A model generated the notes under the pieces. That model was not told where the DNA came from. It ran no database searches and saw only the letters and a list, made by a program, of their open reading frames with translations. 64,000 nt of DNA from Pseudolactococcus plantarum (GTDB lineage Bacteria > Bacillota > Bacilli > Lactobacillales > Streptococcaceae), in NCBI RefSeq assembly GCF_002441715.1, contig NZ_JXJX01000008.1, positions 62,001-126,000 of the forward strand, written 5' to 3'. Below, one piece after another: positions 1-8,012 of this stretch (its first letter is position 1; every line of letters begins with the position of its first letter). A program made the translations under genes and the position numbers.

Positions 1-373
1 CAGCTGATTTTTGTTGCGTCAACATTTCCTTAGCTACATCTGTTAATAGTTGGGCTACTGTAGTAGACGCTGCGGTTGCTTTATATAAAGTAACATCTCC
101 TGATGGATCTATTGCATACACACCATATGCTTTTCTTTCTTTCATTGCGTTAACAGCTGTTTTTTCAGTATTAAATCGTGTGACTTTAAACCCTTTTGCT
201 TGAAGTGACTGACTTATTTTATCGTAAATTGCATCATTTTTTTCTATGATACCAATAGGTACCTGTTGGACGCCACTATGTACAGCAGGTAAGGCAAAAG
301 CTGCCATCATAATTGCTAATATTGCAGTAAGTATCACGACTAATGATAAAATAAAACGCCAAGTTGATTTCAT
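1..373 (-). CDS. YhgE/Pip-type membrane protein, N-terminal part (cut by window edge)
   Basis: Only the first 124 codons are present; the gene continues past base 1. A short cytoplasmic start is followed by one strong membrane helix (about residues 8-30) and then a soluble extracytoplasmic segment with the pattern VPIGIIEKND, as seen at the start of YhgE/Pip and other ABC-2-type exporter membrane subunits. The ATG at 373 has a good AAGGGAG Shine-Dalgarno. It lies downstream of a TetR gene and an oxidoreductase on the same strand, a layout common for export genes under TetR control. The family call rests on the N-terminus only. Confidence 0.6.
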   Translation of the reverse strand, partial: MKSTWRFILSLVVILTAILAIMMAAFALPAVHSGVQQVPIGIIEKNDAIYDKISQSLQAKGFKVTRFNTEKTAVNAMKERKAYGVYAIDPSGDVTLYKATAASTTVAQLLTDVAKEMLTQQKSA

Positions 374-390
374 TTTATAACTCCCTTTGT

Positions 391-413
391 TTTGATACTT
401 AAATCTTATCAAA
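391..413. promoter_or_regulatory. Inverted repeat TTTGATA-N9-TATCAAA, candidate operator
   Basis: A perfect 7-bp inverted repeat with a 9-nt spacer lies 18 nt before the start codon of the YhgE-like gene and 94 nt after the TetR stop codon. Its size and position fit a repressor operator or a second TetR site. Binding is inferred. Confidence 0.35.
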
Positions 414-506
414 CAGACAACTAAAAAAACACCACCAATTTCCCACAAGTGTTGGATAGTGATGATGTTTGTTAATTTACGTAAGATAAATACAGGTAAC
501 CATAGC

Positions 507-1085
507 TTAATCCATCAAAAGTCGCATTGTTTTCGGTGAAATACGGCTAATAATTTTAGCAAATTCTTCTGGTGTTTCGATAAAATCTCTCTCAATCCAT
601 ATTTTAATCAAATTCAATATCATCCCCTGAAAAATCGAAAACACATAAACATCTGGTAGATCGATAGCTTGAACGATATTGCCGTCAATTAAAAATTGCT
701 CAGAAAACACTGAAAACCGTGCTGTAAACAAGCCATCAGACTTATCACTTAAAAATAGTTTGATGGCTTCTTTATGATCATAGATACGATGGATTAGTAA
801 ATTAATCCGAGAGTCTATCAATTCATGATCATCTAATTTGAGCACAGTCACTTCTGGTAGCCCTTCTACTATTTTAGTGATTAACCTCGTTTGTACTTGT
901 GCCATCAAATCTTCTTTATCCAAGAAATGTTCATAAAAAGTAGACCGATTAATCCTTGCTTTTTTAACAATGGCACTCACACTAATCTTCTGGTAACCTA
1001 CTGTATCTAGTAAGGCTAAAAATGTCTCTGTTATTTTTTGATCTGTCATGACATATCGTTTGTCAGTTTTTTTACTTATCATCAT
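507..1085 (-). CDS. TetR/AcrR-family transcriptional regulator
   Basis: This 192-residue protein has an N-terminal helix-turn-helix (residues about 15-60, with the typical TetR pattern KISVSAIVKKARINRSTFYEHF) and a helical C-terminal ligand-binding domain. It resembles the streptococcal TetR_C-type regulators next to redox or export genes. Its start overlaps the end of the upstream oxidoreductase gene by 14 nt, so the two are probably translationally coupled. A perfect palindrome in the promoter of that gene (1641-1658) is the likely autoregulatory site. The inducer is unknown. Confidence 0.88.
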   Translation of the reverse strand: MMISKKTDKRYVMTDQKITETFLALLDTVGYQKISVSAIVKKARINRSTFYEHFLDKEDLMAQVQTRLITKIVEGLPEVTVLKLDDHELIDSRINLLIHRIYDHKEAIKLFLSDKSDGLFTARFSVFSEQFLIDGNIVQAIDLPDVYVFSIFQGMILNLIKIWIERDFIETPEEFAKIISRISPKTMRLLMD

Positions 1086-1602
1086 GGATTCCTACTACAT
1101 GTTTAAGCATCTGTTTCGTACTCAAAGCGACAGTTGCATCTGTTGCCTCATTCGCACCATAAGCAATAAAAGGCTCCTCAAAAATCATACCGCAGAGTTG
1201 ACTGGTCATCTCAAGTGGTCGCAATACCTCCGTCATTGTATGCTGTTTACGTCCATCGGGCTGATAGTCAGCTTCTGTTGATCCTGCAGATAGTAGCAGC
1301 ATGAACGATTTACCATGCAAATAAGTCCCGGTTGAGCCATGTGCAAATCCTCGAGTTAATACCACATCTTGCCATTGTTTCAGTAAAGGTGGTGTGCTAT
1401 ACCAGTACAAAGGAAATTGGAAAACAACTCGATCATGTTGTTTTAGCAAGTCCTGCTCTTTTAAAGCATCAATCTTACCATCTGGATACGCCGCGTACAA
1501 GTCATGGCAAGTCACATCTTCTTGCAATAATGCTGCTTGCCAAGCACGATTAAAGCGAGACTGAGATAGATTAGGATGGGCCATAATAATTAATGTTTTC
1601 AT
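1072..1602 (-). CDS. Flavodoxin-fold NAD(P)H oxidoreductase (Flavodoxin_2, KefF/MdaB type)
   Basis: The 176-residue product begins with the flavodoxin-like phosphate-binding pattern IIMAHPNLSQSRFN and contains FQFPLYWYSTPPLLKQW, the signature of the NQO/KefF/YwrO group of FMN- or FAD-dependent quinone or nitro reductases. It is probably a cytosolic NAD(P)H-dependent quinone reductase. A GGAAGAA Shine-Dalgarno precedes the ATG at 1602. It is first in an operon with a TetR regulator, suggesting induction by an electrophile, quinone or drug. The exact substrate cannot be read from the sequence. Confidence 0.85.
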   Translation of the reverse strand: MKTLIIMAHPNLSQSRFNRAWQAALLQEDVTCHDLYAAYPDGKIDALKEQDLLKQHDRVVFQFPLYWYSTPPLLKQWQDVVLTRGFAHGSTGTYLHGKSFMLLLSAGSTEADYQPDGRKQHTMTEVLRPLEMTSQLCGMIFEEPFIAYGANEATDATVALSTKQMLKHVVGIHDDK

Positions 1603-1640
1603 ATTTTTTCTTCCTTAAGATATACTTTTTAACAAGTAAT

Positions 1641-1658
1641 ACTAGAGTTTAATCTAGT
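1641..1658. promoter_or_regulatory. Palindrome ACTAGA-N6-TCTAGT, candidate TetR operator
   Basis: A perfect hyphenated palindrome lies 39-56 nt before the oxidoreductase start, in its promoter region. ACTAGAG recurs inverted as CTCTAGT at 1667-1673, giving an overlapping second inverted repeat. The size fits TetR-family operators. Assignment to the adjacent TetR gene is inference. Confidence 0.45.
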
Positions 1659-1693
1659 CGCTATACCTCTAGTTTACACACAAAAAATAAAAA

Positions 1694-1749
1694 AGTATAC
1701 TCAAAAACATTTTATTTTTTTTAAAAAATGCAGTATAATGCAGTATACT
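1694..1749 (+). promoter_or_regulatory. Promoter region of LytTR gene with tandem AGTATA repeats
   Basis: AGTATAC occurs at 1694-1700, and GCAGTATA occurs twice exactly 10 bp apart (1730-1737 and 1740-1747). The first copy holds a TATAAT -10 box (1734-1739), but no good -35 is visible 17 bp upstream. A weak promoter with direct repeats one helical turn apart suits activator control. The same core recurs as the palindrome CAGTATACTG at 2271-2280, after the LytTR stop. Confidence 0.45.
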
Positions 1750-1786
1750 AAAACAATAGTAGACAATTATCAAAATGGAGAAATAG

Positions 1787-2254
1787 ATGGCAAATACCAA
1801 TCGACTTAAAATCGTTATAAATCAGTTAAAAGATTTGACCGCACAAGAATCTGTCATATTTAATCTCTTTCATACCAATAGTACGATTGATAAAGTCATT
1901 GATATGTTACGAAAATCAACCTCGACAATTCTAGCAACTGAGTTGCGAACACATGTGCAATACAAAGTCAAATTCGCAGATGTTTTATATCTTGACTATG
2001 TTGATAGAAATGTGTGTTTATATACCAAAGATGCGAGTTTTTGGGTCAAAACTTCTTTTGTCAAACTATTCACCCAACTGCCAAGTCATTTCGTTCAGAT
2101 TTCGAAAAATAATGCTGTCAACATCTATGAAGTCCAAGCTGTAGAAACTAATATCGGCGGGAATTTAATCATCAAACTCTCTACCGACGAAAAACTCGTC
2201 GTCAGTCGTCGCTATATCAAAAATTTTAAAGCATTTTTGATCGACCAAGCGTAA
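1787..2254 (+). CDS. LytTR-domain DNA-binding regulator
   Basis: The 155-residue protein has a short N-terminal helical segment and a LytTR DNA-binding domain at about residues 45-150. Recognisable patterns are VLYLDYVDRNVCLYTKD, HFVQISKNNAVNI and the C-terminal VVSRRYIKNFK. It has no receiver domain, so it belongs to the small LytTR regulators that work with a membrane protein rather than a histidine kinase. Two membrane-protein genes follow on the same strand. A TGGAG Shine-Dalgarno lies 6 nt before the ATG. Repeated AGTATA motifs in its promoter suggest autoregulation. Confidence 0.88.
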   Translation: MANTNRLKIVINQLKDLTAQESVIFNLFHTNSTIDKVIDMLRKSTSTILATELRTHVQYKVKFADVLYLDYVDRNVCLYTKDASFWVKTSFVKLFTQLPSHFVQISKNNAVNIYEVQAVETNIGGNLIIKLSTDEKLVVSRRYIKNFKAFLIDQA

Positions 2255-2361
2255 TTTAACCGCATGTGTTCAGTATACTGCCACATGTGTCAACTGCTAT
2301 TTCTTTTTATGTCTTACATACCTATAATAAAAACATAAAAAGAAAAGAGGTTGCACATTAC

Positions 2362-2871
2362 ATGTCCCAATTATTAAACATCATCGGTCAAATCCTATCA
2401 CATACACCTATCTGGGTGTGGGTTATTTTAATTGTCCTAATCAAAAGAGGGATGGCTTTGCAAACAGATTCTCCTGTTTCTCTTGCTAAATCCTTTATCA
2501 TGCCGACTATCTTTATACTATGGGGATTAGATACGATTGTAACTAAATTTCACCATCCACTTTATCTGCTAATGGCATACCTACTATGTTTATGTTTGGG
2601 CGCTTGTGTTAGTCTTTATATTTATCGCAACAAAAGATTTTATATCCAAAATACAATTTTGATGCAAAGCGGCAGCAAGATACCTTTAATCATCATGATC
2701 AGTAATTTTTGTATTAAATATTGTTTAAATGTGCTATTATCTACACAACCTTCACTATACAGTGTATTTGGGTTTAATCTCATCTATGGCGTCATCTCAG
2801 GATTTACCGTCGGACTATTTTTTGGTGGGATCATTCAATCATTTCGAGCAAAATCACGTCTACTCGCTTAA
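2362..2871 (+). CDS. DUF6622-type membrane protein
   Basis: This 169-residue protein has about five hydrophobic helices. Its start, with the pattern SHTPIWVWVILIVLIKRGM and then MPTIFILWGLD, matches the DUF6622 family of unknown function. I chose the ATG at 2362 because AAGAGG lies 11 nt before it; the upstream frame to 2266 has no Shine-Dalgarno and runs through the CAGTATACTG palindrome. It sits between a LytTR regulator and a DUF3021 protein, so it is probably part of that signalling unit or its target. Confidence 0.7.
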   Translation: MSQLLNIIGQILSHTPIWVWVILIVLIKRGMALQTDSPVSLAKSFIMPTIFILWGLDTIVTKFHHPLYLLMAYLLCLCLGACVSLYIYRNKRFYIQNTILMQSGSKIPLIIMISNFCIKYCLNVLLSTQPSLYSVFGFNLIYGVISGFTVGLFFGGIIQSFRAKSRLLA

Positions 2872-2906
2872 CCTTACATCACAATTCATAGCAAGGAAAA
2901 ATTAAG

Positions 2907-3290
2907 ATGTCTATTTTACAACGCTGTTTCAAAGCCTTAGGTATCGGGTCTTTTGTCTACTTATTAATCCTGTTCATCAATGATGGTGTAGTCGTCTACA
3001 CGTCAGGAGTGATCTATGTATTTGCAATTTCTATATTTATTGCATTGACAAGTTATATCTTTAATATAGACTCACTAAATTTCATCACTTGTTTAGTCAT
3101 CCATTATATATTAGTGAATATATTTGTGATTGTTGCCAATTATACCATGCACTTCACCGGAAACTACATTCACTTGTTTTTCTCCATTTTTATCATCTAT
3201 GTGGTGTCTTTTATCGTGACAACAATTCAGACAAGGCTAACTGTTAAACAACTCAACAACTTACTAGACCAAGTCCATCACAAACCTTAG
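2907..3290 (+). CDS. DUF3021-family membrane protein, partner of LytTR regulator
   Basis: The 127-residue protein has four predicted membrane helices and ends in a short charged tail, the typical DUF3021 architecture. DUF3021 genes are regularly paired with small LytTR regulators in Firmicutes. In the streptococcal LytTR regulatory systems (HdrRM, BrsRM) the membrane protein restrains the regulator, and the same role is inferred here. AAGGA precedes the start, and a bidirectional terminator follows at 3317-3363. Confidence 0.75.
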   Translation: MSILQRCFKALGIGSFVYLLILFINDGVVVYTSGVIYVFAISIFIALTSYIFNIDSLNFITCLVIHYILVNIFVIVANYTMHFTGNYIHLFFSIFIIYVVSFIVTTIQTRLTVKQLNNLLDQVHHKP

Positions 3291-3316
3291 TCCGTGACAC
3301 ATCCCAATCATATTAT

Positions 3317-3363
3317 AAAAATACCTCTTAAAGATAGTCAATCATCTTTAAGAGGTATTTTTT
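3317..3363. terminator. Bidirectional rho-independent terminator
   Basis: ATACCTCTTAAAGAT and ATCTTTAAGAGGTAT pair across an 8-nt loop, with A and T runs on both flanks. It serves the DUF3021 gene on the plus strand and the 131-aa gene on the minus strand. Confidence 0.85.
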
Positions 3364-3409
3364 ATAGACTACATGGTCAGTCTTTGACTTTGTGGCTGTC
3401 AGTTGCTAG

Positions 3410-3805
3410 TCATGCCAAAATCTCTTGCTGCCCATTGCTATATACCACGATAACTGATTCTTTTGTCGGCACGTTGTAATCCGAATCTGTCAATGGTGCA
3501 CCATAAGCTGTACCAGTTTTATAAAGTTTTCGTTTATATAACTTCCCATCCTTTATAATCTCTGCATCAATAGACCACTCACCATACTTAGAATAGTCAT
3601 ATGTATGACTAAATTTGATTTTTTCTATACCAGGTTGTGTCCGTTTAAGCGCCATTACTGCTAGCCGCTGATTATCAAGGTTTTTCTTTTCATTACTGTT
3701 TTTGTCCAGATTCCCCTTAATGCGTAAGCATAAAACAACTGTGATTAGCAATATAATCCCTAATACGATTTTTACTTTCTGTTTTGTCATCTTTTTATCT
3801 CTCAA
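3410..3805 (-). CDS. Hypothetical single-pass membrane protein
   Basis: I do not recognise this 131-residue protein. One N-terminal membrane helix (about residues 12-28) is followed by a charged, mostly extracytoplasmic domain. The frame opens with TTG at 3805, which has GAGG upstream; ATG at 3790 (residue 6) is an alternative with a weaker site. It is the last of three same-strand genes together with a multi-pass membrane protein and a secreted protein, and is probably co-expressed with them. An accessory or immunity-like role is possible but only guessed. Confidence 0.6.
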   Translation of the reverse strand: MRDKKMTKQKVKIVLGIILLITVVLCLRIKGNLDKNSNEKKNLDNQRLAVMALKRTQPGIEKIKFSHTYDYSKYGEWSIDAEIIKDGKLYKRKLYKTGTAYGAPLTDSDYNVPTKESVIVVYSNGQQEILA

Positions 3806-3824
3806 GCATCATCCTCACAGTTAT

Positions 3825-4439
3825 TCAGTTAAAAAGATATCTTTTCAACGTCTCTAAACCTACTTCGTATACCACTGATAGTCCAATTACTACAAAAAAT
3901 AGATACAGAAAAAATTTCCTATTATAGTTGTCTCCCTTGCGATAATAATAATATTCATGGTAATCAAAATTTAGTAGCCAGCGAATAAACGTATACACCA
4001 TAAACAAACCATAATAGTAATATAACCTCATCATTAAGAGATGTGTTTGCGTATCATCTACTTTCCAGAGAATCGAATTTTCTAGAAAAGGACTGATCAC
4101 TACTGTTATAGCTAACACTACAACACTGATTAGAAACAGTACTAAGTCTTTAGTTTTCAATTGCTTTTTAGAAAGTGATTGATTGCCAGAAATATATCTT
4201 CCCAGTGTATATATAATTAATATCCAAGTTACCCAGCCAACAAATAAAGATACATGATCACCATCATAACCGTGACTTATTAAGTCATTTGTATCTGAAT
4301 ATCCGTCTATAAAGGGAGATGAAATATATGCCGAATCATAAAAATAGAAAATAGATACTATCAAATTATCCAGATACGCATAACAGCGCCCTAGCTTGAG
4401 TCGCCTAGCATTTTTACGTAGTGTCCGTCTATCTACCAT
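3825..4439 (-). CDS. Hypothetical multi-pass membrane protein
   Basis: The 204-residue product is not recognised. It has a basic N-terminus and about four hydrophobic helices, with tyrosine-rich stretches (YYYYGLF and HEYYYYRKGDN) in the C-terminal half. A strong GGAGAGG Shine-Dalgarno precedes the ATG at 4439, only 25 nt after the secreted-protein gene, so the two are probably one transcript. Its small size and lack of transporter motifs leave processing, immunity or anchoring of the secreted neighbour as open options. Confidence 0.65.
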   Translation of the reverse strand: MVDRRTLRKNARRLKLGRCYAYLDNLIVSIFYFYDSAYISSPFIDGYSDTNDLISHGYDGDHVSLFVGWVTWILIIYTLGRYISGNQSLSKKQLKTKDLVLFLISVVVLAITVVISPFLENSILWKVDDTQTHLLMMRLYYYYGLFMVYTFIRWLLNFDYHEYYYYRKGDNYNRKFFLYLFFVVIGLSVVYEVGLETLKRYLFN

Positions 4440-4464
4440 CGCCTACCTCTCCACAGTTACCTGA

Positions 4465-5463
4465 TTACCACCACGAAGCATACTGTCTGAGTGTGATTCT
4501 GGTACTTCGAGTATAGGCTAAGGCATTAATGGCTGCACGATCATAAAGCGATAGGTGAATGAGGGCAAGATTTGTTACTGTATAAGTAGCTACAATAGGC
4601 ACAATACCAATCGGTCCCCCTAAACACAAACTAAAAACAGCACTTTCAACGACCGTTCTCATTGCTTTTCTGGTATTTTTTTCTACTTCTTTTCTTGGTA
4701 TTTTTTTAGCAGCTTCATCCCAATAGTACATAAAATCGTCAACTGTCTTCACTTTACGTAAAACACCATCATTCATATACTTATAATAATCTTTTGTAAA
4801 CCTCCCTGCTTTTAAAAGACCTTTAGCTGTAGCCACCCAAGTTTTAAATGACTTCAAGTTTTTTATTAATTTACTTAAACTTACTTTCTCTAACCCAGAT
4901 CCACTCTTAACCAGCTCTGCTGTTCTTCTAGTACTGTTGAGCAGTTTACCACCGTAGGTTGTCTTGATAAAGGCGTTATATACACTGTCATCATTTTCTC
5001 CCATATATTCAGGACAGTAGTAATCCGTTCGTAACTTGGGTCCCACGTTACCTGCTGTTTTGTCTGAATCGTTGACATCAAAATAGTAGAGGAGATACAT
5101 CTTCATCTTCTCTTCTTCTGTCGGATTGCTGCCATAGCGGTTTCGGGCATATCTGTTGATAGAAAAATACTTATCCGTCTCTTTAAAGTTAATCGGATCT
5201 TCAGACATTCTTGCACGGCTATTTTCCTGTTGAACTTGAGGAGGTGGGCTTACTCTTGAAAAATCAATCTGCGTCTTAGCTAACATCTCAAAAGATAGTC
5301 CGATTTCCCTGAGTTCATCATCCATCATCTGATAGAGCTCTAACTTTTGCAAATTCTCTCGCTCTTGATTTTCCTGACTAAGCTGTTCGTAAGCTTTCAC
5401 AGTTGCGCTACTAAACGGCAAACAAAATGTAAGCGCTAACAATAGACATAAAAATTTTTTCAT
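4465..5463 (-). CDS. Hypothetical secreted protein with hydrophobic C-terminal segment
   Basis: The 332-residue protein starts with a clear Sec signal peptide (basic MKK, hydrophobic core to about residue 20, likely cleavage near TVKA-YE). The mature part is charged and helical in its first third. Near residues 275-310 is a long Gly- and Ile-rich hydrophobic stretch (SLCLGGPIGIVPIVATYTV), then a short basic tail ending in WW. I do not recognise a family. A secreted protein with one amphiphilic segment, followed by two membrane-protein genes, resembles a bacteriocin or toxin with immunity layout, but no known motif supports that. Confidence 0.6.
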   Translation of the reverse strand: MKKFLCLLLALTFCLPFSSATVKAYEQLSQENQERENLQKLELYQMMDDELREIGLSFEMLAKTQIDFSRVSPPPQVQQENSRARMSEDPINFKETDKYFSINRYARNRYGSNPTEEEKMKMYLLYYFDVNDSDKTAGNVGPKLRTDYYCPEYMGENDDSVYNAFIKTTYGGKLLNSTRRTAELVKSGSGLEKVSLSKLIKNLKSFKTWVATAKGLLKAGRFTKDYYKYMNDGVLRKVKTVDDFMYYWDEAAKKIPRKEVEKNTRKAMRTVVESAVFSLCLGGPIGIVPIVATYTVTNLALIHLSLYDRAAINALAYTRSTRITLRQYASWW

Positions 5464-5550
5464 TTATTCACACATCTTTCCATGATATAATCTGATTATA
5501 TCATCAATCGAATTCATTGTCTAATTTTTTCGTATATTTTATGAATTATA

Positions 5551-5584
5551 GAAAATAAAAAAAGTTACACTAAGGTAACTTTTT
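5551..5584 (-). terminator. Rho-independent terminator after fakA
   Basis: AAAAAGTTAC and GTAACTTTTT pair across a 6-nt loop, followed on the minus strand by a T run. It ends just after the fakA stop codon. Confidence 0.85.
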
Positions 5585-5594
5585 AGTTTAGGAT

Positions 5595-7277
5595 TTATTC
5601 AACTGAGAATAAATAAGGATAAACAGGTTGTCCACCATCAAATATCTCGATTTCAACATCAGGGTACGTCTCTGATAATTCAGCTGATAACTTATCAGCT
5701 AATTTACGCGAACCATCCGCACCGATATAGAGACTAATAATTTCAGCATCTTCGTTATCAGCGAGCATCTTAGCAAATGTTTGCGTTAAGACATCATGTA
5801 TATCTTTTTCTGAAACCACAATCTTGTTATCGATCATACCAAGCCAATCATTTTCATGGATGGCAAGTCCATCAATAGATGTATCTCTGACAGCATTTGT
5901 CACTTGACCACTCGTCACTTCTGAAAGATTTTCAGTCATATCTGAGACATTTTCAGCTAATGTTTTACTTGCTTCAAAAGCTAATAAAGCTGTTAGACCT
6001 TGTGAAACTGTTTTAGATTCAACCACACTAGCAGGCACATCAACAACATCAGCTGCTGATTGGGCTGCCATAAAGATATTTTTATTATTTGGTAGAATAA
6101 TCACATTTCTAGCATTCACAAGATCAATTGCTTTCACGATATCCTCCGTAGACGGATTCATTGTTTGACCACCAGAAATAACATAATCAACACCCATATC
6201 TTTGAAAATTTTAGCTAAACCATCACCTGCAGCGATTGCGATGATACCAAATTCTTTAGGCTCAGCCGATTTTACAGGTGCTACTTGCTTTTCTTCTTTA
6301 ATCACTTGTGCATCGTGTTGCTCACGCATGTTGTCAACTTTGACTTTAACTAAAGCACCGTATTTTAGCCCTTCTTGCATAACAAGACCTGGATCTTCAG
6401 TATGCACATGGACTTTAACGATTTCATCATCATTAACAACTAATAAAGAATCACCGATTTCATTCAAGTAATTTCTAAACGTCTCATAGTCAAAAGATTT
6501 ACTCGCTGTAGGCCCTTGACCTAAGCCAACCATGATCTCTGTACAATAACCGTATTTGATATCTTCAGTTGCAATGTGACCTGCGACTGATTTATGATGT
6601 TCAGCATTGACCATCTCATCCATAACAGCAGGTGTTGCTTCAAATTCTGCTGAATCTAAATATTCACCAGTCGCTGCAGCAACAAACCCTTCTAAGATAT
6701 AAACAAGCCCTTGACCACCAGAGTCAACGACACCGACTTCTTTTAAGACAGGCAACATATCAGGTGTTTTAGCAAGTGCTACTTTAGCCCCTTCAAGAGC
6801 TGCTTTTAAAACAACTATCGCATCATCAGACTCATTAGCTGCTTTACCCGCAAAAGCTGATGCCCCACGAGAAACTGTTAAAATTGTTCCTTCTACTGGT
6901 TTCATAACCGCTTTATAAGCGACTTCTACACCATTTTGGAAAGCTTTTGCTAGATTTTCTCCAGTAAATACTGTTTCATCTTTGATAGCTTGACCAAATC
7001 CACGGAAAATTTGCGACAAGATAACACCTGAGTTACCACGCGCACCCATCAAAAGACCTTTAGCAAGAATAGCCGCAACTTCACCTACCGTAGTCGCTTG
7101 TTTATCGGAAACGGCTTTTGCACCGTTTGTGATCGTCATGCCCATGTTAGTCCCTGTATCGCCATCTGGAACAGGAAAAACATTAAGTGAGTTAACATAC
7201 TCAGCTTGACTATTTAATCTGGTACTAGCAGCCTGAATCATCTCCTGAAATTGGCTTGCATTAATTGTATTAGTCAT
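5595..7277 (-). CDS. fakA: Fatty acid kinase catalytic subunit FakA (DAK2-domain, YloV)
   Basis: The 560-residue protein has an N-terminal DhaL/DAK2 nucleotide-binding domain with the metal-binding motif DGDTGTNM (residues 38-45), a middle domain, and a C-terminal FakA domain ending near PVYPYLFSVE. FakA phosphorylates fatty acids presented by a DegV-type FakB protein, feeding exogenous fatty acids into phospholipid synthesis. The length is normal for the family. The start lies one base after the asp23 stop codon, so the pair is translationally linked. A candidate FakB partner is the DegV protein at 50126-50983. Confidence 0.93.
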   Translation of the reverse strand: MTNTINASQFQEMIQAASTRLNSQAEYVNSLNVFPVPDGDTGTNMGMTITNGAKAVSDKQATTVGEVAAILAKGLLMGARGNSGVILSQIFRGFGQAIKDETVFTGENLAKAFQNGVEVAYKAVMKPVEGTILTVSRGASAFAGKAANESDDAIVVLKAALEGAKVALAKTPDMLPVLKEVGVVDSGGQGLVYILEGFVAAATGEYLDSAEFEATPAVMDEMVNAEHHKSVAGHIATEDIKYGYCTEIMVGLGQGPTASKSFDYETFRNYLNEIGDSLLVVNDDEIVKVHVHTEDPGLVMQEGLKYGALVKVKVDNMREQHDAQVIKEEKQVAPVKSAEPKEFGIIAIAAGDGLAKIFKDMGVDYVISGGQTMNPSTEDIVKAIDLVNARNVIILPNNKNIFMAAQSAADVVDVPASVVESKTVSQGLTALLAFEASKTLAENVSDMTENLSEVTSGQVTNAVRDTSIDGLAIHENDWLGMIDNKIVVSEKDIHDVLTQTFAKMLADNEDAEIISLYIGADGSRKLADKLSAELSETYPDVEIEIFDGGQPVYPYLFSVE

Positions 7278-7278
7278 G

Positions 7279-7641
7279 TTAGTCAGCCACCACTTTCACA
7301 TTCTGTACGAAAACATTGACTGAATTTGCTGTTACACCCAGTTGGTTTTCTAGATTAAATTTAACACGTTCTTGTACATTTTTAGCAACTTCAGAAATCT
7401 TGACACCAAAAGATACAATCACATAAATATCAACGTCAACACCATTATTTGTCGCCGAAATCACAACACCTTTAGCATAGTTTTCTTGACGTAGCAGTGT
7501 TTTGAAATTATCTTTGACAGCATTTTTACTAGTCATACCGACTACACCGAAAATTTCAGTCGTTGATGCACCAACAATGGTAGAAATTACATCATTTTCA
7601 ATGTCAACTGTTCCATTTTTTGTATTAATTGTCACAGACAT
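7279..7641 (-). CDS. Asp23/Gls24 family envelope stress protein (YloU)
   Basis: The 120-residue protein matches the Asp23/Gls24 family: a beta-strand start (TINTKNGTVDIENDVISTI), GASTTEIFGVVGM, and the conserved GVDVDIYVIVSFGVKISEVA. YloU-type members sit directly before the fakA gene in many Firmicutes, as here, but their molecular role is poorly defined. GAGGATAAA precedes the ATG. Confidence 0.9.
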   Translation of the reverse strand: MSVTINTKNGTVDIENDVISTIVGASTTEIFGVVGMTSKNAVKDNFKTLLRQENYAKGVVISATNNGVDVDIYVIVSFGVKISEVAKNVQERVKFNLENQLGVTANSVNVFVQNVKVVAD

Positions 7642-7784
7642 ATTTTATCCTCGCTTATGATGAGTTTTGCAAAGTTTACTTAAAGCAAAACTCCTATGTT
7701 TAAAAGCCTAACAACCATCTATAACCTGATGAGATCACAAATATCACAGACTCTTGCATCTATTTTAACATAATCTAATCAATT

Positions 7785-7810
7785 AAAAAACCGTGAAGTC
7801 TTTTCACGGT
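7785..7810 (-). terminator. Rho-independent terminator after rpmB
   Basis: CCGTGAA and TTCACGG form the stem, followed on the minus strand by TTTTTTAATT, directly after the rpmB stop codon. Confidence 0.88.
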
Positions 7811-7823
7811 AAATTTATAATAA

Positions 7824-8012
7824 TTAAACGCGTTCTACTGAAAGGTTTTTAAGTGCACGAGCTGATGCCCATACTGATTTCACTTTACCATTTTCAACGA
7901 TTTTAATTTTTTGTAAGTTTGGTTTAACTTGTTTTTTCGTTTTGTTCATCGCATGCGAACGGTTGTTAGCAGATGAAGTCTTACGACCTGTAAAGTAACA
8001 TACTTTAGCCAT
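7824..8012 (-). CDS. rpmB: 50S ribosomal protein L28
   Basis: The 62-residue basic protein begins [23 protein letters not shown], the L28 signature, and ends with the family pattern [14 protein letters not shown]. It is a structural component of the large ribosomal subunit. A GAGGAGAAA Shine-Dalgarno precedes the ATG. It is a single-gene unit with its own terminator, placed upstream of asp23-fakA as is common in Firmicutes. Confidence 0.97.
   Translation of the reverse strand: MAKVCYFTGRKTSSANNRSHAMNKTKKQVKPNLQKIKIVENGKVKSVWASARALKNLSVERV

Noticed and set aside
3294-3479. 61-codon frame after the DUF3021 gene
   Set aside because: It runs through the terminator hairpin and into the opposite gene and has no ribosome site.
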